DNA of 64,000 bases, from the NCBI GenBank assembly GCA_900618795.1, contig UYJD01000009.1:813823-877822 (forward strand). The letters run 5' to 3'. This DNA is from Cyanodermella asteris (lineage: Eukaryota > Ascomycota > Lecanoromycetes > Ostropales > Stictidaceae). The translations under genes were made by a program, and so were the position numbers. Of the stretch, positions 1 through 11,361 are shown in pieces (positions within the stretch are counted from its first letter, which is position 1; every line of letters begins with the position of its first letter). The notes beneath the pieces were generated by a model. The model searched no databases and had not been told where the DNA came from. It worked only from the letters and a program-made list of their open reading frames with translations.

Positions 1-152
1 TTTCAGATTCTACCGTGTTTTCGTTCAATTGTACTGCGTACATCTAAAGAGTCGCGTGTTTCTACTTACTGGAGATTTCTGGCCGTGGTGCGTTCATAGA
101 CCACTTCCGCAGGGACTGGTCCACGACTTTGCCATCAGGTTCAAACGATAAA

Positions 153-1937
153 ATGTCCGACAGCTCGCAGGGTCCGTCGCCTGCCGACATCATTTCCTAC
201 GTCGGTATTCCTCTCGCCGTCCTCGGAGTGGTCCCGATCTTCTACACCTTCATCAATTCTCTCGTCACAGCCTACAATATCCGCCGCAAGTTGCGCCGAA
301 ACGCAGTCACAAATGGCGTGACGCGCTCCAGCGTCTTGTCCGGCATCATAGAGTGCGAGTTTCCGCGCTTCAGCCTCACACCTCCGGACCGCGATGACCC
401 GGACTACTGGACTCTCAATCCCCATCCGACTCGGCTGAAAGGTGGGTCCTGGACCATCTTCAATTGGAACAAGCTCGCTACGGGACGCAAGTTGTATCGT
501 GTCCAATTTAGTTCCGACATGCAGGTTCCACAGGCGGAGATCAATTTCGAGGAGTTGTTGGCGTTTTTGGTCGATCGAGGGGCGAGACCGGATCCGAAGG
601 GGTGGAGGTTGTTGAATATGGCGGGATTGTGGACGCCAGCGAACACGAGCCTGTTGCTGAGTGCTGATAGTAAGGAGAGCGTGTTGAGAGTCGCCTTTCC
701 GGAGGATTCGGATGGCATTTTGAGTCTTGCTTTGCAGTGGAGAGTTGGATGGGAGAATGCAAATGCTGAAGATGGGCTGCCGCCGCATTGGATGAAGCTG
801 AAGGATGGACGATTGCCGAGAGATGCAGGCAAGGTCATCACGGGTACCGAGAAGGTAATTGAGGACACAGAAGCGAAGGATGCAGAGAGGAAAGATGCCA
901 ACGGCGATGTTCCTCAGACGGACGAGAAGAAGCCGGCACTCGAATCCGTCCGAGCAGCACAAGCATCAGACAACACAACGGAGACAAACACCAAATTCCC
1001 GTCCGCAGTCACAATCCACCTCAGCATGAAATCTTCCATCCCAGTCATCGACAACATCCAATCCGCCGCCCACCCCTCCTCCCACCGCCCTTCCATGATC
1101 AATTCCAACTCCTACATTTCCCACGGCTCATCCTCAAACTGGCTCGCCGTCCTCGCTACCGCGCTTGGAACCCTCCAAGGCGCACCTATCTATACAATAC
1201 ACCTGCCCGAAGACTTCTCCACCCTCGCGGCAAAGGACACACTGCCATGCGGCGTCCTAGTTACGGCCGGCATCCTCGAGGAAACCGAATCGCCCTCCTG
1301 GGCGACCGTTTACGACCCGAACGAAGACGCGCGCGAATCTCACGACCGATTCGTCAGAGAGTCAATGGAGAGGAATGCCGAGATGCAACTACCGCCGGCG
1401 CAACGTGCCGCTGCGGCGAAGTTGCGCGAAAGCAGACAATTTCACGACTTCTCCCAGCGGAGCATACAGCGAATGCAACGGGACAAGGAACGGCGGGAGA
1501 GACGCGAGCGGGAAGCGCTCGAGAGCACGCGGCTGAGCACCGAGATTGCGGCTGCAGCTGCATTGCGGAAGCTGAGTCAAGTGGAGCGCCACGAGCGTGG
1601 TCTCGAAGTGGTTTCGGCGGATAAAGCGAGCTTGTATCGGCCGTGGACGGATGTGAGAGCTGCTGCCGAGACGATTCTGTTCATGATGGTGACGGAGGAG
1701 CAGGTCGGCAAAGGTGTCGGCGCGGTTCTCGAGAGGTGGAAAGTCTGGACTGATCGTGGGGGTATGAACAAGGAGGACTTTGACCTCGTGTGTGGGACTG
1801 GTGAGGCGTGGAGGTGGTTTGCGTATGCGGTCGTTGCCATGGCACTGTTGAAGGAGGCGGGGAAGAATAAGGAAAGCACTCTTGCGTTGGATTTGCAGGA
1901 TTGTGTGCGGGCTTGGAAAAGGGTTAGGTTGGGCTGA
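153..1937 (+). CDS. Conserved fungal protein, N-terminal membrane anchor, unknown function
   Basis: Single-exon gene of 594 residues. The frame is open a little further upstream, but only with a TTG; the first ATG is at 153 and starts with a short polar stretch. Residues about 15-40 form one hydrophobic segment (ISYVGIPLAVLGVVPIFYTF), followed by a basic patch (RRKLRR), so the protein is probably anchored in a membrane with the rest in the cytosol. The middle holds a folded-looking region rich in Trp and Pro (about 60-220), then an acidic and Lys-rich linker. Residues about 410-480 are strongly charged and probably form a coiled coil (RMQRDKERRERRERE). I recognise the general pattern as a conserved Pezizomycotina protein but know no function. 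No intron signals interrupt it. Codon use and length look normal for a real gene. Confidence 0.8.
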   Translation: MSDSSQGPSPADIISYVGIPLAVLGVVPIFYTFINSLVTAYNIRRKLRRNAVTNGVTRSSVLSGIIECEFPRFSLTPPDRDDPDYWTLNPHPTRLKGGSWTIFNWNKLATGRKLYRVQFSSDMQVPQAEINFEELLAFLVDRGARPDPKGWRLLNMAGLWTPANTSLLLSADSKESVLRVAFPEDSDGILSLALQWRVGWENANAEDGLPPHWMKLKDGRLPRDAGKVITGTEKVIEDTEAKDAERKDANGDVPQTDEKKPALESVRAAQASDNTTETNTKFPSAVTIHLSMKSSIPVIDNIQSAAHPSSHRPSMINSNSYISHGSSSNWLAVLATALGTLQGAPIYTIHLPEDFSTLAAKDTLPCGVLVTAGILEETESPSWATVYDPNEDARESHDRFVRESMERNAEMQLPPAQRAAAAKLRESRQFHDFSQRSIQRMQRDKERRERREREALESTRLSTEIAAAAALRKLSQVERHERGLEVVSADKASLYRPWTDVRAAAETILFMMVTEEQVGKGVGAVLERWKVWTDRGGMNKEDFDLVCGTGEAWRWFAYAVVAMALLKEAGKNKESTLALDLQDCVRAWKRVRLG

Positions 1938-2387
1938 TAATGATTTTCAATGATCTTTTCGAGCTGCATTGTATCCATATTTCGAGAGTGGAGCCTCAGA
2001 GAATCTAGCTTCGAACCTACATAGTAGACGTCCCGCTAAGTACGTAGACGAGTACTCAGGCGAGTGCCTGCCTGAGGATCTGTCCAAACACTTGCCTCAG
2101 TACCGACTTCGGTACCTGCCTACACCCCTATCTTTGATTCCTGCCTCAGTACCTCATCGTAGCCCTTGTGAGATATTTAGCTAATCAACGAAGCAGGCAT
2201 CGTTTTTGTCACGTGTCACGTAGATCAGGAAAAGCCCGGACGGCTCCCTTGCAAGATGGGTCAAACACTCTTCCTTGCATGTCACATTCAGTATTCGGTC
2301 TTTGTTTAAACACGCGCGTTCTCTGTTGTTTTTGTGCTTATCATCTTTTTCTCTTGTCTCTTGTCTCTTATTTGTTGTTTATTTCCC

Positions 2388-2402
2388 TTTTTTTTTTTTT
2401 TT
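2388..2402. repeat. Poly-T run in a pyrimidine tract
   Basis: Fifteen consecutive T residues inside a T/C-rich tract (about 2340-2430). Such tracts are common in fungal promoters, but no gene start follows that I can support. Confidence 0.8.
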
Positions 2403-2950
2403 CTCTTCTTTTTTTTCTCTCGCAACTATCAGGTCGACTCCTGATTAGATCTCTTCCTGAATTGTTTCCATTCCTTAACAGCCATCTCTTTCCTTGCCAA
2501 AAGGCTTATCGTACTCGACAACCCCTCCGCAATCCTCCTTGTCGCCCTCGCGTCGTACTGTTTCCCTGTGGTCGAGAACATGCTTCGAGATGGCGGAAGA
2601 ACCGTACGTGGTGGTTGTGGATTTTTCTTTCCCAACGACCGCCAGGTCGCTGCGATTTTCGGTTTCACCTCTCCCTCTTGAGAGTCGTTTCTGTGTATGA
2701 AAGAAGGGCCTCCGCGAGATCGCGCAACGGGCCGGCGCCCTTTTCACAGTTGCGCTGGGTTTCCATGTAAATGGTGCTTTGAATTGGGCAAAAGTAGGCA
2801 TGGGCCCACGACGTAGCCAATTTGTGGTTGTTGTCGGTCTGCCTTTTTTTGTCGTGATCCAACACGACTACAGGAACGTCGAATCTGGATGTTGGGAGTC
2901 TGAGGATCAGTTGTCGGTTGAGAGGACGCTCATGTCTGATGGGCTTTCTA

Positions 2951-3127
2951 TTACGGACGGGCGAAGGGCCGGCGTGGAGAATGATGATGAAGTCGATCAC
3001 GATACTCGTCATGATTACGGTACTCGTCGTGATTGCGGTACTCGTCGCGATAGTTCTCGCGGCCATAAAAATCGTCACGACCACGGCGTAAATCTTGACG
3101 GTCGTAATCGCGTTGTCTGTCGTCATT
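2951..3127 (-). other. Possible orphan exon or gene remnant with Tyr/Arg/Asp repeats
   Basis: Read on the minus strand, 58 codons are open between two stops. They encode a strongly biased peptide rich in Arg, Asp, Tyr and His with a short internal repeat (EYRNHD twice, then EYRD) and an end rich in His/Pro/Arg. The composition resembles tails of RNA-binding proteins. There is no ATG, and I found no convincing partner exon on either side, so this may be the last exon of a lost gene or chance. The DNA shows a matching 16-bp imperfect tandem repeat (about 3009-3055). Confidence 0.2.
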
Positions 3128-4636
3128 TCAGGGGCAAGAGGACAAGTCGGTCGTAAGCAGCACAACCCATCTGATATCAGAGTCCAGCAACGTGCTAATT
3201 CATGACTGGTAGAATATTGCGGTGCGGTTCAACATCCATGACTTATCGGATGTCGTTTTGCAGAAGATTGCTGATCTCCGACTTTAGCTCGTTCTCGTCC
3301 TAGCCCGAACCAGCGTCCAGCTTTTGATGGCTAGCATAGGCAGGTATTCATCCGCCGTTTCGCACTGTCCCGATCCTGAAAAGCCTGCCCTGATCCTCGG
3401 ATGCAAACTTGAACAGCACAGTCTTAGGTCAGTTCATACGAATGAACGATCCCCCTTCAGCTCAGCCCACCAAACCGAGAGAATAGCTGCCAAGGCAAAC
3501 ACGAACCGGCGAACGAGCGTGGTGATGACAGACATGATGAAAAGCTCGTCGCGCTCATTAGCAGTATGGCTACCCGCGCGAAACCAGAAGAGTGCTAGAC
3601 ATAGGCTGTTGTAAATTCGGTGTCTTCTCCGGGTCCATAGGTAGGGTCCGAAAATTGATGTTGTACGTGATGTGCGCCGACCAGACGAGAATCGCCTATG
3701 CGAGAATCGCTTGCCCGCAGATCCGTACTTCCAAGCCCGTGAAACTTGGCGGAGCCGGCGTATAGCCGTCCTCGGTTGTGATTATCCAGCCCCGACTGTT
3801 CAGACCCGTATTGTCGAATGGTTCGAACAAGCTTCGGAACAAGCACCTCTGAATGCCGGTCTTTTAGCGACAAACGGTCACTAAGTATCCACTCGAGACC
3901 TCTACCCCTGCCAAGGCACGACGTATGGCGGCGGAAACGAGGTTCTTGAAAGGAGCAGCGGGAGGCCCACATCTCTTCCTCGAGCAATATGACCGACGCT
4001 GCATCTTCCTCCTTGTCGACGCCGAAACACCAAACCATTTTGAGCATTCTTGCATCAGTACCGCCGACGAACGTAATCTCTCTTATTATGTTCGGAAGCG
4101 TTCAGTCTGCCCAGATCTGGCTTGCGTGTTTGCTGAGGCTTGGAGACCCTTCCACCGTGGCGCGTATCTCTCTTTTCCTCATTCTGTCTCTCACGGTGAA
4201 TGTTCCTGTTCTCTGAGCGGTCATGTCCGTGGTCAGAGCCCGCGCACTAACAGCGCCGCCACCTCATTTGAGCTCCGTTCAACGATGAAGGAAGCGGAGG
4301 TATGATGAACTGGCATGAGCTTGTGACCGTAGCAAGCTTGAAGCGCCAGTCATCACTCCAAAACGTCCCTCGCGATTTTTTTGCTGCTGAATAAGGCAGT
4401 CGCTGACACATGTATAAGTCATTGAGCAAACCCCCGGCGAGGCGCGAAGCGTAAATTCGGCCATACTGACACTGCGCAACAGACATTTCCTGCGGCGATC
4501 TCATCAAAGCCACAGGCGGACGCGTAGCAGGAACAGGAACAGGCAGTCGACATTGATAGCCGAGCTCTTGGGCCAGCCAAGGTTCAAAATATCGAGCAGA
4601 ACCTCAGCGAGGCGCAAGGCACGATCTTTCTCGATC

Positions 4637-4657
4637 ATATATATATATATATATATA
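4637..4657. repeat. AT dinucleotide microsatellite
   Basis: About ten consecutive AT units in the gene-poor interval; likely length-variable between strains. Confidence 0.85.
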
Positions 4658-6386
4658 AAACGCGCAGTGATCGCGTCGTCAGGTAATTTGTCCAGCCACA
4701 AGCGAGCTCGTGGGGTAAATTCGACCATACTTTGCCGGGCAGACGTCTTTCAGGCTGCCACATGACCGATCAGAACCGAGATGGATTTGCCTCCAAGTCC
4801 AGCCGTTCAAAGCGAGGTAGATGAGCCGATCAGCAGCGCAGACGAAAGCAAAACCGTGAGACCAACTGCCATCGCACGACCGCCGTGAAGCGGAACCAGA
4901 GGCACCAGAGTACGGGTTGTAAGGAGATATGCATGCGCATAATCGACGTGATCCAGACACGACCGAAGTCAGCATTCTCTCAAACAACGGCTTTGGTTGT
5001 CACTTGAGCCTGGTCATCCAGACCACCACGGCCGTTGCCTCGACTATTGGAACCCCGGGGTGGCCAAATCTGCTTGCTGTTGATCACGTCCACTGCGACG
5101 ATGGCGTCTGTCACCAGCAGTCCTCCACGGCCAGCGAGAAACGTGGCTGCAGATATCCGCAGTGATCTTGCTGAGCGCTTCGTGTGGAGACCCTAGGACT
5201 TTCAGCCCGCCAAATCCGGTGGCTGTGAGACTTTCTCGACGCGATCACGAAGTGAGACGAGCAGAATTTAGTCCCTGTTGTGTGGCAGACCAGCTACGAG
5301 TCTCCGAAAGCCGCGCACGAAGCCCCACCGCAAGAACCAAGTCTCCGTGGAAATGGCTGTACATGTCCTGGGACAGAGACGCCATACCGCCCAACGGCTC
5401 GGATTGCTCCCGTCATATTCGGCGCCACTCTGGGTCCTCGTAATCTCGGAGGTGGCTGTAGTTTGGGAACTGCGAGGGGTAGAGGATTCGACTTGAATGG
5501 TTGCGCCTGATTTTGTGCTCATAACGACGTTCTCAAAGAGGTATGGTAGCAGAGAAAGACCAGCGGAAACCGTGTCTGGGTCACGAGCAGATGCTGACGT
5601 GCCATGTTGGCGAAAGAGAATCCACTTGTGTGCGCGACGACTTGCGACTTCAATGACCACGCTGTTCTGGCATTGCGGAGGAATTTTTGAGCGCTAGCTG
5701 CAACCGCAGGGCCACGTGTGTAGACGCCGAGTGGTGTACACACAAGAGCAGACGTGCGTTGACGTTATTTTGGTTGCCCCGAATGTCCTCACCCGAGCGG
5801 CGAGCAAGTCCCGTCGGTAGATCCTGTCGTCTCTGATTGACATGCCATTACAGAAGACAGGCGACGAAAGCCGTAGCTTCCGGTCCTTATCGAATCCAAG
5901 AAACGCACTTTGCTGGCAATAAGTCGCTTCGTGCCTGTCCACTTGCACCGCACCATGTTTGTAACCAATACGCTTCCAGCGAGCCACGACCCAATGCATA
6001 CAATTGGCAGTGAAGCAAAGACACGATGGCCGTATCTACCTCACACACAAGGCCATTTTCTTAAGCTTTTCCGGTTGGAGAACGTGTATTTGCGGTCTGG
6101 TCAGGTCTGGGACAAGCCAACCAGGCGCAGAGACACGCGGAACGTGGAACGGCTGCCTCGTTGAGCACACGACATTCTGATCCTCAAGAACCAGTCCCGG
6201 CCTTGTGCAGGTCTTAGTAGCTCATATTTATATGATAAGGGGAGATAAATCTCAACCCATAACAACAAACAAAAGTATTAAAAAAAAAAGGGAGGAGAGG
6301 GAAGATCACATATGCCAGGAAGAACAAGTCGTCGGAAGGCCGACGACCGGCTGAGTATTTAAGTTTTTTCAATTCGATCGCTAACA

Positions 6387-8125
6387 CTAGTTAAATTTGA
6401 TGAGGTCCTCGCCGAAGAAGCCGTCCCAGCTACCGTCGGAATCTTCATCCTCGGACGACTCGGTGCCATCATCCTGCTCGTCATTACCATCGCCAGCCTT
6501 CTCCACAAAAGCCTCCCACCCGTCCTCCTGCATGTCCTCGACCGGGGCAGAAGGAGGCAAAGCTTCTGCTGCGGCTTTGGTGCGCTGGGTCTTCCTCCTT
6601 TGCTTCGCTGCACCTGAGATAGACGAAAGACCCGGAGCGCCACCTCTGGAAAATTGAGCGCGGTTTCTGTTGCGTTCTCGTTTTGTGAGACCCCCTTGCT
6701 GATTCATGGCTCGAGGTCTCATGTTTGGCCGGGGCATCCTGCCGCCCTTTCCACCTGTTCGGGGACCGGGGTTGGGTAGCTCGAACCCAATTGCTCGAGG
6801 TTTCATAATCGGCTGGGGCATCCCATTATCCTGTTCGCCTGTTGTGGGTGTGGGGGCGCGAGGCCCAAATACGGAATCCGGAACTTCCCCAGCGGCGCCA
6901 TTGATGTGGTATGCAGTTGGGGCGCCAACAACCGCAAGCACTTCACGTCTGTCTCCGTGGGCCGCGGCAGGCGTGTCGCCGCGGTCAAAAGTCAGTGGAG
7001 ATGTATTGCTGTTACCAAGACCATGGCTCTCGGAGCTCGTGCCCGAGCTATGCTTGCCGTTGGCGCTGCCTGAATCTGGAGTATGCAGGTTCCGATTCCC
7101 GATGGGGGGCCTTGCGGTGTCTTCTTGCGAAGGAGTATGATCCGGGCTGTCAATATCAGTGTTCGCTTCTAGAAATGAACTGCTGTGTGTATCGTCCGCT
7201 TTGTCAGATAGGGCTGCGAACGGGTTGGCATAGTCACCTGAATGAGGTACAGTATGACCAGGAGAATCAGGATAGGAACCTCGGCCCCTGCCAATTTTGC
7301 GCACGTGTTCTTGAATGTTGGGGGCTGGTGCTGTCGTTGCAGCTGGGGTAGCTGGTGATCCTGTTCGGGAACTGCTGGCGTTCCAGCTTGCTCAGTCTTC
7401 TTCACGACTCTTAAACCAAATCTTTCTAACCCTGCCAAAATCTGCTTGAGAGATCCAGGGTCTACATCGATTCGGGGTCTTCCGCCAGGGAGGATGCGGT
7501 CATTGTTTCCATGTTCAGCATTCGGAGGCTGATTCTGCGCTTCTTCTCCAGGAGCAGCTCGATCTGGGGCTGGGGCTGGGGCTTGAGCTCGAACTCGATG
7601 AAGCCGAATACCGAAGCCGTTCGCGACAATCTTTTTCTGTTTGTTGCTGGCTGTTCCCTCCAATACGGCAGCAAGCGCGATACGCAGCCTCATGGGAATC
7701 GCCATCAAGCCTCGCGGGTCGCGCGGGTCACGCGGGTCGAAACTAGCCACAAAAGCCCGACGCTGCTGTCCAGGGTTGCCCATCTCTTGCGGCGAAATTT
7801 CTGCATCAGCCGGTGGATGGCGCGGTTGCAAAGGCGCTTGAGGCCTTTGTGCAGGTGGAACATTGGCTTGGGGTAAGATCACCGCCGCTTCACGAGGCGG
7901 CGGTTGAATGAAAGGTTGCTGGATGTGCTGATCTACTTGTTCTTGCGCCTCTTGTTGCAAGTGGTTTCGAGGCTGCTGGGGAGGTCGAGCAGCATACTGT
8001 TTGCGACTTTTGCAGCATTCTTCTGGAAAGTGCTTTGAGAGGCAAAGATCACACCACGGCCAGACAAAAGCGGATACCCCGTCTATCTGATACGTGATAG
8101 GAGCTTTGGGTACAGGTGCGGACAT
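6387..8125 (-). CDS. Low-complexity protein with N-terminal zinc-knuckle-like motif
   Basis: Two exons on the minus strand, about 560 residues: 8125-7431 and 7374-6387. The frame changes between about 7430 and 7375. A 56-nt intron with donor GTTAGA, a CTGAG branch-like site and a CAG acceptor restores one frame; a CAG 3 nt later would also work. The ATG at 8125 is the first in frame. Near residue 30 there is a compact Cys/His cluster (CDLCLSKHFPEEC), close to a CCHC knuckle but one residue short before His. The rest is rich in Pro, Gln and Ala with a DPRDPRDPRG stretch, an Arg/Gly-rich region, and a strongly acidic tail (EDEDSDGSWDGFF). These features suggest nucleic-acid binding or a chromatin/RNA role, but this is inference. 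The next gene upstream on the same strand has the same design. Confidence 0.65.
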
Positions 8126-9357
8126 GATGTAGGGTAAGCCCCGTAGCCACAAGCCTGCAGTAAGAAAGCTAGATGGGGGATAAAAGCATCACCTGGGCTC
8201 AGCTGGTAGTAAATGTGATCGTGTTGCTGTCAAGAAAAAGCTTGGAAGAGAGTAGCAGTGGCGGAAGGAATACAAGTTTATGTAGCCGGTGGAAAACATG
8301 ATTGCCGAAGCCGGCAAGTGAGTCCAGTCACGTCAAGGTGGCAGGGGCTCAAAGTGAAGGTAGGGACTGACCTATTTATCGTCACACAAAGATGGTCGTA
8401 TCTTGTGCCAGCGGCTGTTGGCCGCGATCGTAGTCGCAGCTGTGAAATCGGGGGTCAGTTAGGACATGGCGTCGATACTGAGGAATCAAGCTCTGCGTCG
8501 AGAGCTGTACCCACAAGAGCAGGAACGTGAAGCTCCCCACGAGAAGCGGTTTCAAGGTCTGCAAGCAGATGTAGCGTAGCAGAGTTGGTTGGATTTATAG
8601 CATTGGTAGAAGCGGTATAAATACCTGCATCTTGCTGATTCACTCGGCTTCCGCGTTGACTCAGTCTCGCGACTGCGCTCAAGTTTCAGTTTCCTCCCGC
8701 TCCGGATTCGGCTGCCTTGTCTTGTCGTTCACAAGGTAGTCGGTGAAGACGGTGAAGCAGTGAACTGTACTGCAAAGACGTACTCTCGGGGTGGAGTCAT
8801 GGTCAGAAGCAAAGCTAGGGTTCGTTGAAGCACCATTTTGAAGGGCTTTTTGACGCTTTCTCCCGCCGATTGACCCACGGCGTGCGAAGAAAATCGATAC
8901 GCATGAGTACACAGATCAGGCGACATTTGCTTTCGTTCCCATCATCTGTCCCTATCTAGCGATTTGCAGATGTTGCAGCAAGCGCTTGGAGCTTGACGGA
9001 GGGGCGTGGTATGCACGATGTGTGGTTTGAGGCTGGGGCGCGTCATCGTGCACATCCATCCTCTGAGCCGCCACCACTGCATCTGGCGAGCTTTGACGCA
9101 TGTTGCTTCGGGCTACATCGGCAAAATGGCTCTGCTCCTATGCCTTCTTGAGGTTGTCTTCACTTGTAACCTATGTTAATGCGTAGAGGGCTGTCCTAGT
9201 GCCAGTAGTGCGGCCTCGCGCCCGAGAATGTGAATTGTCTCCTCGTCAAGCACCTAGTGCTCATAGGGTTAAGAATAGGAAAGTATTCGCAATCACTTTT
9301 TTTTCGACAACATTTGGCTAGTAATCATCTAGCCAGGATGTAGGGTCAATGTCGCAT
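8126..9357. other. Intergenic between two same-strand zinc-knuckle-type genes
   Basis: About 1.2 kb that should hold the promoter of the gene ending at 6387 and the 3' end of the gene ending at 9358. No coding stretch or RNA gene was recognised. Confidence 0.5.
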
Positions 9358-11361
9358 CTATTCATCCAAATAGCCGACACTTGCCCACTCCAACAACGAA
9401 TCTAGTAGATGCGAAAGCCAATAGCTCCTGCGCGTGTCCGGTTCATCATCGTCCAAGCCTTCGAGCTCCTCGTCCTCGTCCTCGTCCTCGCCGCCATCGA
9501 TGCCGTTCTCGCCTTCCGTATCCGCAGTCTTCGTGCCATCTTGAATCACGTCTTCATCAGTTTCGGGAGCGCAGGCTTCCAATAGAGCCCGAAGCACATT
9601 CGCGCGATTCAAGGCCTGTGCTGCGTTTTCGGGTACAGGTGCGCGACGCTCGAATCGCCACCCGCCGATTCGAGGACCTTGCGGCACAGGGCCTGCCTCT
9701 GTGGTCTCAACATGATCTGGAGGATCGTCATATTGGCCCCAGGACTGTTCGTCAGTATCAACGGGACATGTGCGATCCTGTGGCCGCTGACTCGGCGGGG
9801 TGGCTTGCTCAACGTCCTCTTCGTCCGGGAGCAGACTAGGCTCATCGGTGTCGCTGTCGGCCTTACTTTCGGCAGCCACGCGATCGTCATCACCACCTGA
9901 GCCGGTATGAGAGGGGCCAGCGGGCCGTCGGCGTAACGCGCCGATTTCCGTGTACATTCGGCTGTGTGTAGATTCCGACACTCTGGGGCGGACCAAGTAA
10001 TTGTTCTCGTACAGAAGGTGCCTAGCAAACCTGGAGGGGTGTAGTGCTGAGATATTCTGGTCACTAAATGCATCGTCGTCGGCGTCCGACCTCCTCACAG
10101 CATCCTTGGTAAAGCCGAGCTCATCGGCCCAGTCAACACCCCAGCCGCCTGGCTGAGACGGATACAAATCAAGCCTCTCGACATCTGAGCTGGACGCTAT
10201 AAGATCGTTGTCGTAAACAAGAGCGGGGTGGCCGTCATTTGAAGTTGGTAGCGACGGGCGATCATCGAATCCTGACACGTCGACAGAAGCTTCGGCATCT
10301 GCATTCTCAGCAATGTCGTTATCGTCGAAATCGTCATCTGGCTGGGACTCATTGTGACCGGGTTCCTCGACCGCTAAGCTGGAGGCCAGAAGACCGTTGT
10401 CGTAGACAGGTGCGGAGTGGTCGTCATCGAAAGCTGCCATGTCAACAGTAGCATTGGTGGAACCAATTTCAGCTCTCTCGTCGCGGTCGAAACCGTCATC
10501 TGGCCAAGACAAATCACGACTGGGTACCACGGTGTCTGAGCTGGAGGCTGAGGACTCGTCGTCGTAAACGAGCGCGAACTGGCGTTGAAGGGAGGCTGGC
10601 GGCGTCTGATTCTCATCGGGGCCTGCTGTACCAATGGCAGCATCGCTGGAAACGATCTCGGCGCCACAAACGCTAGTGAGGTTATCATTGACCTGAGACG
10701 CAGCGCTGTCAGGTCCCTCGCCGTCAAAGTTATCGACCGAATGGTCAGTGTGCGCGATGAAAGTGTGGTAATCGTAATTGGGGACTACTGGCGGTTCGTG
10801 TGTTTCAGTAGGCTCCCCAATGACACTCTCAAGATCAATGAGCTCGATCTCATCCGCATCATCCGCTTTTGCCCCAAAATCTTGCTGATCTGGTGCGTCC
10901 ACGAGGTCTGCTTCGGGTTGCCCTTCCATGAGCGCGATCAGTTGTCGAGTGAAGTTGGCCTGCTCTTTGACAGTGTAATTGCACAGATGATATTTGGCAT
11001 TGGCGGATTTGGAGACGTATGGATCATAGATCGCTGAAATTGACGAGCCACCTGCTGCATCGCCTGAGTTATGAGGTGTCCGGTGCCTCAGGCAGGTCCT
11101 CTCATTGTGTCCCGAAGTTTCGCAGAGAGAGCACCATTGCGCGCCAAACATATTTCTGACCTCCAGACTCGAAATGAACATATTCCTGTTGTCTCTTCCT
11201 AGACTTGCCACCCTTGTCCATGTTGAAGCTCTGAAAAGGTATCGGGCGTTTGGCAGATGGACGGGGTATTCAAATACGCTTGAGACTGGTTTTGTGGGTT
11301 GCAAGTCTTTCGTCGAATAGGTCGGAGAATGTGGAACGGGCCAAACAGAGTGTTTGAGCAT
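9358..11361 (-). CDS. Acidic low-complexity protein with CCHC zinc knuckle
   Basis: Single open frame on the minus strand, up to 667 residues from the ATG at 11361. Internal ATGs at 11181 and 11151 are also good starts, and the true protein may begin there, because the first 60 residues show no conserved character. Just after them sits a textbook CCHC zinc knuckle (CSLCETSGHNERTC, spacing C-x2-C-x4-H-x4-C), a fold that binds single-stranded nucleic acid. The remainder is low complexity, very rich in Asp, Glu, Ser and Ala, with several degenerate repeats built on DDDFDDND or YDN-LLASS-like phrases, and a very acidic stretch before the C-terminus (EDEDEDEELEGLDDDE). I do not recognise a named family. 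The neighbour at 6387-8125 shares the layout of an N-terminal Cys/His cluster, a disordered body and an acidic tail. Confidence 0.65.
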   Translation of the reverse strand: MLKHSVWPVPHSPTYSTKDLQPTKPVSSVFEYPVHLPNARYLFRASTWTRVASLGRDNRNMFISSLEVRNMFGAQWCSLCETSGHNERTCLRHRTPHNSGDAAGGSSISAIYDPYVSKSANAKYHLCNYTVKEQANFTRQLIALMEGQPEADLVDAPDQQDFGAKADDADEIELIDLESVIGEPTETHEPPVVPNYDYHTFIAHTDHSVDNFDGEGPDSAASQVNDNLTSVCGAEIVSSDAAIGTAGPDENQTPPASLQRQFALVYDDESSASSSDTVVPSRDLSWPDDGFDRDERAEIGSTNATVDMAAFDDDHSAPVYDNGLLASSLAVEEPGHNESQPDDDFDDNDIAENADAEASVDVSGFDDRPSLPTSNDGHPALVYDNDLIASSSDVERLDLYPSQPGGWGVDWADELGFTKDAVRRSDADDDAFSDQNISALHPSRFARHLLYENNYLVRPRVSESTHSRMYTEIGALRRRPAGPSHTGSGGDDDRVAAESKADSDTDEPSLLPDEEDVEQATPPSQRPQDRTCPVDTDEQSWGQYDDPPDHVETTEAGPVPQGPRIGGWRFERRAPVPENAAQALNRANVLRALLEACAPETDEDVIQDGTKTADTEGENGIDGGEDEDEDEELEGLDDDEPDTRRSYWLSHLLDSLLEWASVGYLDE

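Larger units (their letters stand above)
1938..6386. other. Gene-poor interval
   Basis: About 4.4 kb without a gene I can support. All open stretches are short, lack recognisable domains and do not join through plausible introns. It contains a long pyrimidine tract near 2340-2430, a short AT microsatellite near 4640, and a 15-16 base motif (gtaaattcg-ccatact) near 4453 and again near 4714. It may be old decayed sequence, but no transposase or reverse transcriptase remnant was recognised. Confidence 0.5.

Noticed and set aside
3595-4047. 150-codon open frame on the minus strand
   Set aside because: No recognisable domain, no conserved phrases and no splice partners; treated as chance or very old decay.
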